Shown one piece after another: positions 15,409 to 21,862 of a stretch of 64,000 nt of DNA. Numbering within the stretch: the first letter of the stretch is position 1; every line of letters begins with the position of its first letter. The position numbers were made by a program, and so were the translations under genes. The notes below the pieces were generated by a model. It was not told the DNA's origin. It saw only the letters and a program-made list of their open reading frames with translations, and did not search any database. This stretch comes from [Clostridium] scindens. Lineage in GTDB: Bacteria > Bacillota > Clostridia > Lachnospirales > Lachnospiraceae. The stretch lies in NCBI RefSeq assembly GCF_019597925.1, contig NZ_CP080442.1, positions 3,425,501-3,489,500 of the forward strand. The letters are read 5' to 3'.

Positions 15409-17532
15409 TTACGCTATGGCCGCCGTCTGGATTGTTTCCGTCAGCGTTCCTGTTTTCAGTTTCATCAGCCAGGTGTTCAGCCATGACTGCATATTCTTTT
15501 CATCTGGTTTTTTGTCCTTGTCCCCGTACCACTGCAATATCCTTGGATTTTTTGCATCTATCTCAACCGTGATGTACGGAACGTCAGGCTCTTCTTTGAA
15601 TCTCAGCATCAGTATGTACGTCTTTCCAGTGTTGTGCTTGGCCAGATATGTGTTTCCTCCCACGCAATGATGGAGCAAACGCCCCTCCATGACAATTTCC
15701 TCTGCCGATCTGGCCGGTCTGATGATATATTTATCATCTTCGTAGAGATATTTATTTCTGAGTCCTCTGTAAACGTGCCGAATCTCCGGATAACGCTCTG
15801 CCACCTCTTTGAGGTGTTTGTCCATTTCTTCTTTGTTGGTTTCCATGACCATTTTGTTATGTTCCGCCTCTAAGTCCTGCGGCTGTTGATATACCGTGTT
15901 GTTGAGGTCGTATCCCAGGTTTATTCTCATGCTCAGATAGTCTGCATAGGTTGTGGCCGTGTGTCTGATTCTGGCTAAAGCACTGCTGCACTCCGTCCCA
16001 TACTTACAGCCAGCGTATTTCTCTATACGGTTGAGTAATTTTTGCAATGTCATGTACTTGGTGGCCGTTTCCACCTGTGTTCCACTCAAATCCGTTTCTG
16101 CCAGATGCTCCACCTGTTCATCCGTCCAGTTCTGTCCCTGGCGTTTCTCCATCTGCATGACTCCCAGTAGGTGTGTGTCTCCTTTCTTTCTGATGAGCTG
16201 CTTTACTCTTTCCTTTCGGATTCCCAGGAACTGATCCGGCCGTCTTGCATTCTCATCAGCAACAATGCCGTAGTAACATTTGACCAGTTTTTCTACCACA
16301 TCGGTCAGTCCCATTTTTACCAGAACCTCAATCTGTGGCGTCTGACTGTAACGCTCCAGGTAGTCAATCGGATTGACCTCCCTGACGTTCTTTGCATATT
16401 CCTGTAATGCACTGTACTGGAATATTGTCCCTTTCATTTCTTCGTATGTCTCTGACATGATCAGACCGGCACTGATAGGGATATTTGCCATTCCATACAA
16501 ATTGCAGTCATCCCAGAAATCTTTCCCCATGTACGGATCATGTTTGTGATAGTCTATCTGGACTTTTTTCCCTGGCTCAAAATATGCTCTCGCAATCTCC
16601 ACTCCGGAGAGTTCTTCACTTGCGTTGTACATCTCCGGACCTTTATCCCCACAAATGAATCCTAGTGTCCACTTTTTCCCAACTTCCACATAACGCATGA
16701 CCATTCCGTTTTCTTTGTACTTCTGTCCCAGGAATAGATAGATATATTTGTCACAAGTGCCTTTCACTTTTCCCTGGCACTTGTACTCTCCACGCGCTCC
16801 GCACATTGGACAGGTGCCATAGTGCCCCTCTCTCGGTTCTTCCGTCCATCTCTGGAACTGGCTTTCGTAGGAAATTCCGCTTTTCCATCTCGCATCTGTA
16901 ACTCCTCCGCACTTGCTGCAGGCTATATGTGCCCAGCAACCATGCTTTTTGTAATACAGATAATGCTGATTGTGAAAATACAATCTGTCAGCTCTGTCCA
17001 GGATCTCTTTCTCCGGCAGTTCTTTGGTGTGCGCCATTCTATCTGCCAGTGCCTCCTGGCGGCGCATATACACCTTGTGTTCTCTGTTCCGTCTTGCCGT
17101 TATTACAATATCGTCCTCATGTTTGTATATGTATTCCCACCAGTGCTCCTCGTTGTATACGTTGGCTTTGCAGAACTTCTTTATCCTTTCCAGATCCTCT
17201 GTGCTCTGGAGTATATTTTCTTTTTTCTCCTGCTCCCATGTGGGATGTTCTTCTCCCCATATCACTCGGCCATAACAGCTGTCCGGCTTTATTTTCTGCC
17301 TCGTCCATTCTTCCTTTTCCGGCCAATATGTGCCGAAATCCTTTTTTGTGAGCACGATCCGCACCATCGGTATTTCTTTTGATTCTTTTTTGTTCCTGTA
17401 TACCTCCAGGAAAAGATGCTTTTCGTGTCCAACAATCTTGACCGCCGTGACACCAATGTATTTGACATCTTTCTTTCTGCTGGTTTTCTTTAACCCGAAA
17501 TACGGTATTTTTTCAATCGCTTTCTTTTTCAT
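15409..17532 (-). CDS. PcfJ-like protein
   Basis: 707 residues from ATG 17532 (AGGTGG upstream; a GTG nine bases earlier lacks a site). Middle part has zinc-type cysteine pairs (HIACSKCGGV, GTCPMCGARGEYKC). The C-terminal block AEEIVMEGRLLHHCVGGNTY, then YLAKHNTGKTYILMLRFKEE, is the hallmark of PcfJ-like proteins ('G..LHHCVG..'), known from conjugative plasmids such as pCF10 and from many phages. The biochemical role of PcfJ is unknown. It is directly downstream of the PcfK-like gene, as in other elements, arguing that the pair works together. Confidence 0.82.
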   Translation of the reverse strand: MKKKAIEKIPYFGLKKTSRKKDVKYIGVTAVKIVGHEKHLFLEVYRNKKESKEIPMVRIVLTKKDFGTYWPEKEEWTRQKIKPDSCYGRVIWGEEHPTWEQEKKENILQSTEDLERIKKFCKANVYNEEHWWEYIYKHEDDIVITARRNREHKVYMRRQEALADRMAHTKELPEKEILDRADRLYFHNQHYLYYKKHGCWAHIACSKCGGVTDARWKSGISYESQFQRWTEEPREGHYGTCPMCGARGEYKCQGKVKGTCDKYIYLFLGQKYKENGMVMRYVEVGKKWTLGFICGDKGPEMYNASEELSGVEIARAYFEPGKKVQIDYHKHDPYMGKDFWDDCNLYGMANIPISAGLIMSETYEEMKGTIFQYSALQEYAKNVREVNPIDYLERYSQTPQIEVLVKMGLTDVVEKLVKCYYGIVADENARRPDQFLGIRKERVKQLIRKKGDTHLLGVMQMEKRQGQNWTDEQVEHLAETDLSGTQVETATKYMTLQKLLNRIEKYAGCKYGTECSSALARIRHTATTYADYLSMRINLGYDLNNTVYQQPQDLEAEHNKMVMETNKEEMDKHLKEVAERYPEIRHVYRGLRNKYLYEDDKYIIRPARSAEEIVMEGRLLHHCVGGNTYLAKHNTGKTYILMLRFKEEPDVPYITVEIDAKNPRILQWYGDKDKKPDEKNMQSWLNTWLMKLKTGTLTETIQTAAIA

Positions 17533-17541
17533 CCGTCCCAC

Positions 17542-18027
17542 CTACTTTCCCATGTAGTAGTCCGTGATGATCTGCTTTGCTCTGGCCATGCCCGGGATCC
17601 CCAGCGTGACCTTTCCTGCAGATACGCCTGCTGCCTTGATGATATCCTTGTCCACGGTCTGCTGATTCTTGAACGACCACATCAAAAGCGCTGCTATGCA
17701 GCCTTTCAGTGACTTTCCTTTCTTCCGGACATTGAATGCCAGCAACTCATTTTCCATGCACTGGCCTCTCAGGTACTCCACCCAGTCCTCCATGATTTCT
17801 TTCGGTTTCAGTTCTGCCACCTCAACGTCAATCTTTCCCAGTGCCGCTGTCAGCTGATCGCACAGTGCCGGAATTTCTCCCTGCAGATACATATCCACGA
17901 AATCACTCTGGATTCCGTTCTCCTTTGCCATGGCTCTCAGTGACTCTGTGTCTCCCTCATTGAACAGATTCTCCGCAAGCTCATTGATTTCTCCAAAAGA
18001 ATTGAGTTCTCCAAACTTCTCAAACAT
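17542..18027 (-). CDS. PcfK-like protein (AcrIIA9 family)
   Basis: 161 residues. The C-terminal half AFNVRKKGKSLKGCIAALLM then WSFKNQQTVDKDI and GIPGMARAKQIITDYYMG is the PcfK signature. The PcfK domain family includes the Cas9 inhibitor AcrIIA9; that relation is established knowledge of the family. Whether this member inhibits Cas9 is not shown. It sits nine bases from the PcfJ-like gene, the conserved pcfK-pcfJ order of conjugative and phage elements. Confidence 0.75.
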   Translation of the reverse strand: MFEKFGELNSFGEINELAENLFNEGDTESLRAMAKENGIQSDFVDMYLQGEIPALCDQLTAALGKIDVEVAELKPKEIMEDWVEYLRGQCMENELLAFNVRKKGKSLKGCIAALLMWSFKNQQTVDKDIIKAAGVSAGKVTLGIPGMARAKQIITDYYMGK

Positions 18028-18029
18028 TG

Positions 18030-18323
18030 CTATTCCTCCTCTTTATCTTCAAATTTCATGCCCAGCTTTTTTCCATCTTCCAGGATTCTCTGCATCTCTG
18101 CCTCATACTCTCCAGCGCTCTGCACTGGTGCAAACGTCATTTTGGTACCGTTCTTTGTCGGTTTTCCCATTTTCTGTAGTACCGCTCCTTTTGTCTGGAG
18201 TTCGTCCAGTCTGATGCAGATGACTGTGATCTGGTATATTCTCTCTTTTTCATCGAACAGCTTTTTTGTCATTTTTGGAAACATCAGCTGATATTTCATG
18301 ATCGTGATCTTGTATTCCATCAT
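18030..18323 (-). CDS. Phage protein of unknown function
   Basis: 97 residues starting behind GAGGGACA at ATG 18323, inside the 3' end of the RNase H-like gene (74-base overlap). Composition is Lys/Glu-rich with DEKERIYQITVICIRLDELQ; no family recognised. Immediately precedes the PcfK-like gene. Confidence 0.55.
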   Translation of the reverse strand: MMEYKITIMKYQLMFPKMTKKLFDEKERIYQITVICIRLDELQTKGAVLQKMGKPTKNGTKMTFAPVQSAGEYEAEMQRILEDGKKLGMKFEDKEEE

Positions 18324-18750
18324 TGTCCCTCTTTCGCTTTTCTATTTCTCCCTGCAGCCAGCCGGTGTATTCATGCTTTCCCGGCTCTGTCAGTATGAGA
18401 TGCCTGTTTGACAGTCTCCATATCTCCATCCACTCTTGCTGATTGGCCACTGGTTTCCTCTTACTTGTCAGAAACTCATTCCCGGCCCATATTGCCAGGT
18501 TGCGCTCAAGCATATTGAGAACGAAATCATCCTCTGTGCAGATGCAGACCTCACAGGACTGGTTGAACCTGTCCAGGGCTTTTGCCAGTGCTGTCAGTAC
18601 GGTCTGATGATATGTCCCTGTTATCTTTCCAAAACCCTCACGGGTTACTGCCTGGCCGGAGACCATTACCTCCAGCACATATCCATAGTGTTTCTCTGTT
18701 GCTTTCGGAGAGGAGCTGTCTGTCTCTATGTAGATTTTTACCTGCTGCAT
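18250..18750 (-). CDS. RNase H-like fold protein
   Basis: 166 residues with AAAAGGAGGCGGGAATAAA upstream. The order of elements is that of RNase HI: an opening strand with Asp (VKIYIETDSSSP), the long helix TVLTALAKALDRFN, a strand and Asp (CEVCICTEDDFVLNMLERNL), then SKRKPVANQQEWMEIWRL and a late HEYTGWLQGE. The carboxylates are only partly conserved (the helix glutamate is missing), so catalysis is uncertain. It is located between the HUH replication protein and PcfK. The family call is from pattern alone. Confidence 0.5.
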   Translation of the reverse strand: MQQVKIYIETDSSSPKATEKHYGYVLEVMVSGQAVTREGFGKITGTYHQTVLTALAKALDRFNQSCEVCICTEDDFVLNMLERNLAIWAGNEFLTSKRKPVANQQEWMEIWRLSNRHLILTEPGKHEYTGWLQGEIEKRKRDNDGIQDHDHEISADVSKNDKKAVR

Positions 18751-18751
18751 T

Positions 18752-19513
18752 TTATTCCCGCCTCCTTTTCAACCGAATCATTGTATATCTCCGGTATTTG
18801 TACCCCGTTACCGGATTGATACCCTCATGGATCTTGGCAATGTAATATCCTTTTTTGGGTTTTGGTTCTTCTTTCCATCTTCGGAGCTTGTCAACCTTTG
18901 GCTCCGGCAATGGCATATTGCGACTTGTGTTATAACTTGCCTCGCTGAGTCTCGGTTTCCCCGGTTTCCCGTCTTTCTTCTCCTCAGTGGTATGCTCATC
19001 CTTGGTCATGTAGTTGGCTAGCTTTGTGAAATCCTCGTCATAGTATTTGCTATTCTTGATTTCAATGGACCAGGTTCCTCCCTTTGTCCATGCCTTTGTG
19101 ATGATACTTGCTGTGTCTCCAATCTCATTGATGACCAGATGGATATGCCAGGCTCCCTTTGTGCCTCTCTCTATGTTTCTGATCCAGAAAACCTCATATC
19201 CTCGCTTTTTGAACTCACGTCTCACGTATCTCATGGCTTTCTGAAAATCTTTCAATGCCGCCTGCATATCTGGTGGCCTGTTTCTCACTTCATAGGTCCA
19301 TGTCGCAAAGATGTCTCCCTCTTTGAAATACTCCAGCATTCTCTGTCTGCACCTCTTGGCTTTGTTCTGAGCATTGACCGCCCTCATCTGTTCCTCTGTC
19401 GGTTTGGCTCTCTTTGCCCTCCCTGTTCCAGGACCTCCATACCTGCCATCATGGAACTCCTCTACATCAATGACATCTCCCTGTCTGAACCTGTATCTCT
19501 TTCTCTTAACCAT
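18752..19513 (-). CDS. HUH-type rolling-circle replication protein
   Basis: 253 residues. The HUH metal-binding motif is seen in GTKGAWHIHLVINEIGD (residues about 117-135). Upstream EYFKEGDIFATWTYEVRNRP corresponds to the motif 1 strand (FxTxTY). The Tyr-containing motif is likely in YYDEDFTKLANYMTKDE, where the Tyr and Lys spacing fits the active-site helix. These proteins nick one strand at an origin. The gene is preceded by a hairpin-rich non-coding segment (19514-19675) that may hold the nick site. HUH replication proteins in HK97-type phages are rarer than helicase loaders. Confidence 0.75.
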   Translation of the reverse strand: MVKRKRYRFRQGDVIDVEEFHDGRYGGPGTGRAKRAKPTEEQMRAVNAQNKAKRCRQRMLEYFKEGDIFATWTYEVRNRPPDMQAALKDFQKAMRYVRREFKKRGYEVFWIRNIERGTKGAWHIHLVINEIGDTASIITKAWTKGGTWSIEIKNSKYYDEDFTKLANYMTKDEHTTEEKKDGKPGKPRLSEASYNTSRNMPLPEPKVDKLRRWKEEPKPKKGYYIAKIHEGINPVTGYKYRRYTMIRLKRRRE

Positions 19514-19675
19514 AGTCTCTGTGTCCTATCTTTAATATCTTTATCAAGTCCGAACGGGGTCAGCTCATGCCCCGTTTTTCTTGACTTTTTCGGCCCACAA
19601 TGGTACTATGATTCTAGGTTATTCACGTTTATTGTGAACCGGCTGGCGTCTCCGAAACGTCAGCTTTTTTATTGC
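19514..19675. other. Hairpin-rich non-coding region before the HUH gene (possible origin)
   Basis: Three inverted repeats are packed here: ACGGGG/CCCCGT (about 19553-19573), TTCAC-N7-GTGAA (about 19622-19638) and CTGGCGT/ACGTCAG (about 19643-19663). Two of them are followed by T runs on the plus strand, though all phage genes here are on the minus strand. Such hairpins next to an HUH gene are typical of nick-site origins. Alternatively they block antisense transcription. Confidence 0.4.
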
Positions 19676-19855
19676 TCAAATTACTGCCTCCACGGTTACT
19701 CCGAACTCTTTCTCTACCTGTTCGGCATATTCCCGGCATTCTTCCAGACTTCCGGATCTGCAGATCATATATCCAACCTCTCCGGATGGAAATGTCACAG
19801 GTCCGCTCCATCTGATAATCTTCACAGGATTCTCTCCCATTACATGTCTACTCAT
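19676..19855 (-). CDS. 59-residue phage protein, unknown
   Basis: ATG at 19855 follows AAAGGATAAATCA. The reading MSRHVMGENPVKIIRWSGPV, then EVGYMICRSGSLEECREYAEQ, is compact and balanced in composition, as expected for a genuine small protein. It ends in TGA at 19676, just ahead of the hairpin region. No family recognised. Confidence 0.65.
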   Translation of the reverse strand: MSRHVMGENPVKIIRWSGPVTFPSGEVGYMICRSGSLEECREYAEQVEKEFGVTVEAVI

Positions 19856-19859
19856 TGAT

Positions 19860-20009
19860 TTATCCTTTCGGCGGTGCTCTTATCATTCTGACCGCTCTCC
19901 TTTGTTCGGCTCTTGTATACCGTGTTTGCCTTTTCACATTAAAAAGGGCGAAAACCTGTTGAACATCCACACTCTCTCTGGTTTGGAGTGACCACCGCCA
20001 TTTTTTCAC
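19860..20009 (-). CDS. Possible 49-residue basic protein (GTG start)
   Basis: A GTG at 20009 opens a 49-codon frame (VKKWRWSLQTRESVDVQQVF ... AEQRRAVRMIRAPPKG) that stops four bases before the next start, the usual spacing in this operon. The frame is open another 25 codons upstream until a TAG within the tRNA-like element. The ribosome site (ATAGGT) is weak. Coding is uncertain; it may instead be structured RNA. Confidence 0.4.
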   Translation of the reverse strand: MKKWRWSLQTRESVDVQQVFALFNVKRQTRYTRAEQRRAVRMIRAPPKG

Positions 20010-20047
20010 GGTACCTATGCGCCAGCTGTTGGCTTGCTGTGCATATT

Positions 20048-20065
20048 CGCGGATGCCTTTCCGCG
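20048..20065. repeat. Hairpin CGCGGA-N6-TCCGCG
   Basis: A perfect 6-bp stem with a six-base loop, directly beside the tRNA-like element. A further imperfect stem with arms TATGC/GCATA and GCCA/TGGC lies at about 20014-20045. Together they make the region 20010-20120 unusually structured. Confidence 0.55.
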
Positions 20066-20069
20066 GATT

Positions 20070-20119
20070 GCGCTCTGCCGGAATCGGACCGGCCTATGGA
20101 CTGCCCATGCAGAGAGCGC
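20070..20119 (-). ncRNA. Candidate 50-nt tRNA-like RNA element
   Basis: On the minus strand a perfect 7-bp closing helix (GCGCTCT/AGAGCGC) is followed by a 4-bp hairpin CTGC-ATGG-GCAG, a seven-base linker, and an arm of 5 bp and a 7-base loop (GCCGG-TCCGATT-CCGGC). The last arm has exactly T-arm geometry with a T-loop-like sequence, and the 7-base 3' strand follows it directly as in tRNA. The D arm and most of the anticodon part are missing. A competing hairpin ATGGG-CAG-TCCAT is possible. It lies between the DUF3789-like gene and the HUH gene. Structure is seen; transcription and role are not. Confidence 0.5.
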
Positions 20120-20134
20120 TCTTTCCTTTCCTCA

Positions 20135-20236
20135 TTATTTCCGTTTTGCCATTACCAGTGCGATCACTACCACTGTTAGTGCACCCAGAAAAGCTCCTGC
20201 TGCCATTCCACTCAGGAAAATCCCTACTCCTCCCAT
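20135..20236 (-). CDS. 33-residue single-pass membrane protein (DUF3789-like)
   Basis: ATG at 20236 follows GGAGGATGAGCC and overlaps the previous gene by 13 bases. The product (GGVGIFLSGMAAGAFLGALT, VVVIALVMAKRK) is one hydrophobic, Gly/Ala-patterned membrane segment with a basic end, like the very short DUF3789 proteins of Firmicutes phages and conjugative elements. Role unknown. Confidence 0.65.
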   Translation of the reverse strand: MGGVGIFLSGMAAGAFLGALTVVVIALVMAKRK

Positions 20237-20499
20237 GGCTCATCCTCCTCATCTTCGTCATCATATAAATCCATCTCATCGAAAGCTCCGTTTGCGGCCA
20301 TGAACATTATCAGCCACCCCCCGCCGATCACAACCATGCAGATCTGCACCGGATACCAGTCCGGTCCCCATTCTGGCATCTCTGTGATCCCGACTCCGCA
20401 CAATACCAGGTATGCCGCCATGATTGCCATGGCCGTCAAAATCCATCCTCTGATTTTTCCCGCGATTCTCCGTATCTTTCGTCTCTGTTTTCTGTTCAT
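20224..20499 (-). CDS. Small phage membrane protein, two membrane segments
   Basis: 91 residues behind AAGGAGAAAAG. The start MNRKQRRKIRRIAGKIRGWI is strongly basic, followed by membrane segments at about residues 19-38 and 50-69, and an acidic tail (DLYDDEDEEDEPWEE). No family recognised; the acidic tail and basic head would lie on the cytoplasmic side if both segments span. Confidence 0.65.
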   Translation of the reverse strand: MNRKQRRKIRRIAGKIRGWILTAMAIMAAYLVLCGVGITEMPEWGPDWYPVQICMVVIGGGWLIMFMAANGAFDEMDLYDDEDEEDEPWEE

Positions 20500-20525
20500 C
20501 TTTTCTCCTTTTTGCGCCCGCGCAA

Positions 20526-20720
20526 TTAGATTTCTCTCTGTGCTTTTTCTGCACTATACGTTTCTTTAGTGGCTCCGCATCGTGTAAATTCTTTATAGAT
20601 CGTATCTCTATGAACGCCGATCTCATTGGCTATATCAGCCACTTTTTTTCCAGCCTTGCTCATTCTCTCAATAATTACTCTGTCCTCATACCGGAGTCTC
20701 TTTGTCTTTTTTCTTGCCAC
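20526..20720 (-). CDS. Small helix-turn-helix protein
   Basis: 64 residues from a GTG at 20720; a longer frame from 20774 would run into a hairpin and lacks a ribosome site. The HTH is clear: RLRYEDRVIIERMSKAGKKV, ADIANEIGVHRDTIYKEFTR, close to the N-terminal HTH of IS30-type transposases, but no catalytic domain follows. It is the first phage gene from the right end. A role in early control is inferred. Confidence 0.65.
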   Translation of the reverse strand: MARKKTKRLRYEDRVIIERMSKAGKKVADIANEIGVHRDTIYKEFTRCGATKETYSAEKAQREI

Positions 20721-20751
20721 TATGTTCACATCCTTTCCGAAAATAAAATAA

Positions 20752-20784
20752 GCGTGCAAGAGCTTGTTTTTCACTCTTGCACGC
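20752..20784. terminator. Bidirectional terminator-like hairpin at the phage-host junction
   Basis: An 11-bp perfect stem (GCGTGCAAGAG/CTCTTGCACGC) has T-rich tracts on both strands. On the minus strand it comes only about 30 bases before the HTH gene's start, so that gene cannot have a promoter between. The phage end or attachment core is probably close by. Confidence 0.65.
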
Positions 20785-20820
20785 TTTCTTTTTCTCGCCG
20801 TAAATAAAAAAGAAATCCGG

Positions 20821-20842
20821 CAAGAGATTTTTCTATCTCTTG
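20821..20842 (-). terminator. Terminator of the fba gene
   Basis: Stem CAAGAGAT/ATCTCTTG followed on the minus strand by a T-rich tract (CTTTTTTATTT). It closes the aldolase transcript just before the phage. Confidence 0.75.
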
Positions 20843-20878
20843 TCGAATTTCATTCTACAATTTATCATTCTTCAGCAA

Positions 20879-21742
20879 TTAAGCTTTCCCAACTGAACCG
20901 AATAATTCCATCTTTTCCTTTACAGTCTGCATGATCGCATCTACGCCTGGCTTAAGAAGCTTGCGTGGGTCATAGCCCTTTCCTTCAAGGTCTTTTCCAG
21001 CCTCGATGTACTTGCGTGTAGCATCTGCAAAAGATAACTGGCAATCTGTATTAACATTAATCTTAGCCACTCCAAGATCAATCGCCTTCTTAATCATGTC
21101 ATCTGGAATCCCCGTACCTCCGTGCAGTACCAATGGCATCTTTCCGGTCAGCTTCTGGATCGCGTCCAGAGTGTCAAAACTTAATCCGGCCCAGTTCTCA
21201 GGATACTTTCCATGGATATTGCCGATTCCTGCTGCCAGCATGTCAACTCCCAGATCAGCAATCATCTTGCATTCCTGAGGATCCGCGCATTCTCCCTGTC
21301 CGATAACGCCGTCCTCTTCTCCGCCGATCGCTCCGACCTCTGCTTCGATAGACATTCCTTCTTCTCTGCAGATGGCGATCAGTTCTTTTGTCTTTGCAAC
21401 ATTCTCTTCGATCGGATATTTGGATCCGTCGAACATGATGGAGGTAAAGCCTGCCTCTATGCACTTCATGCATCCGTCATATGTGCCGTGATCCAGATGT
21501 GTCGCAACCGGTACCGTGATCCCAAGTTCTTCGATCATGGCAGCTACCATAGCGGATACTGTCTTGAATCCTGTCATATATTTGCCTGCACCCTCGGACA
21601 CGCCCAGGATAACGGGTGACTTGCACTCTTCTGCTGTAAGAAGAATAGCCTTTGTCCATTCCAGATTGTTGATGTTAAACTGTCCCACTGCATAGTGGCC
21701 TTCGACTGCTTTTTCAAGCATCTCTTTTGCTGATACTAACAT
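20879..21742 (-). CDS. fba: Class II fructose-bisphosphate aldolase
   Basis: 287 residues from ATG 21742 behind TTGGAGGAGTTTTAT. Class II features: zinc ligands in VATHLDHGTYDGCMKCIEAG (HxDH), EAEVGAIGGEEDGVIG, GIGNIHGKYPENWAGLSF and LVLHGGTGIPDDMIKKAIDL. It splits fructose-1,6-bisphosphate or a related ketose bisphosphate (tagatose, sedoheptulose). It has its own promoter and terminator and stands alone, so it may be the housekeeping glycolytic enzyme; the three other class II aldolases in the window are in sugar operons. Confidence 0.92.
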   Translation of the reverse strand: MLVSAKEMLEKAVEGHYAVGQFNINNLEWTKAILLTAEECKSPVILGVSEGAGKYMTGFKTVSAMVAAMIEELGITVPVATHLDHGTYDGCMKCIEAGFTSIMFDGSKYPIEENVAKTKELIAICREEGMSIEAEVGAIGGEEDGVIGQGECADPQECKMIADLGVDMLAAGIGNIHGKYPENWAGLSFDTLDAIQKLTGKMPLVLHGGTGIPDDMIKKAIDLGVAKINVNTDCQLSFADATRKYIEAGKDLEGKGYDPRKLLKPGVDAIMQTVKEKMELFGSVGKA

Positions 21743-21819
21743 ATAAAACTCCTCCAATTCCTCTGCCTTCACAAGATGCCTTGACACCCGCACGGCATGT
21801 ATTAAGTTTCGCTTTTTTT

Positions 21820-21848
21820 ATTATATCTCATTACCCGGGAAAAGACAA
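21820..21848 (-). promoter_or_regulatory. Promoter of fba
   Basis: On the minus strand TTGTCT and TATAAT are separated by 17 bases. Start of transcription would be about 75 bases ahead of the fba ATG. Confidence 0.75.
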
Positions 21849-21862
21849 GAACAAAGACATCC

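Noticed and set aside
14376..15572. Long open frame (398 codons) on the plus strand
   Set aside because: It is antisense to the 14046 and 15409 genes, has no ribosome site, and its composition is a mirror of the coding strand.
20095..20119. H-type pseudoknot between the ATGG loop and downstream CCAT in the tRNA-like element
   Set aside because: The connecting loops would be zero and one base, too short to cross the helices; an alternative hairpin is more likely.
20526..20720. IS30-type insertion sequence
   Set aside because: Only the N-terminal HTH is present; no DDE domain or terminal inverted repeats.
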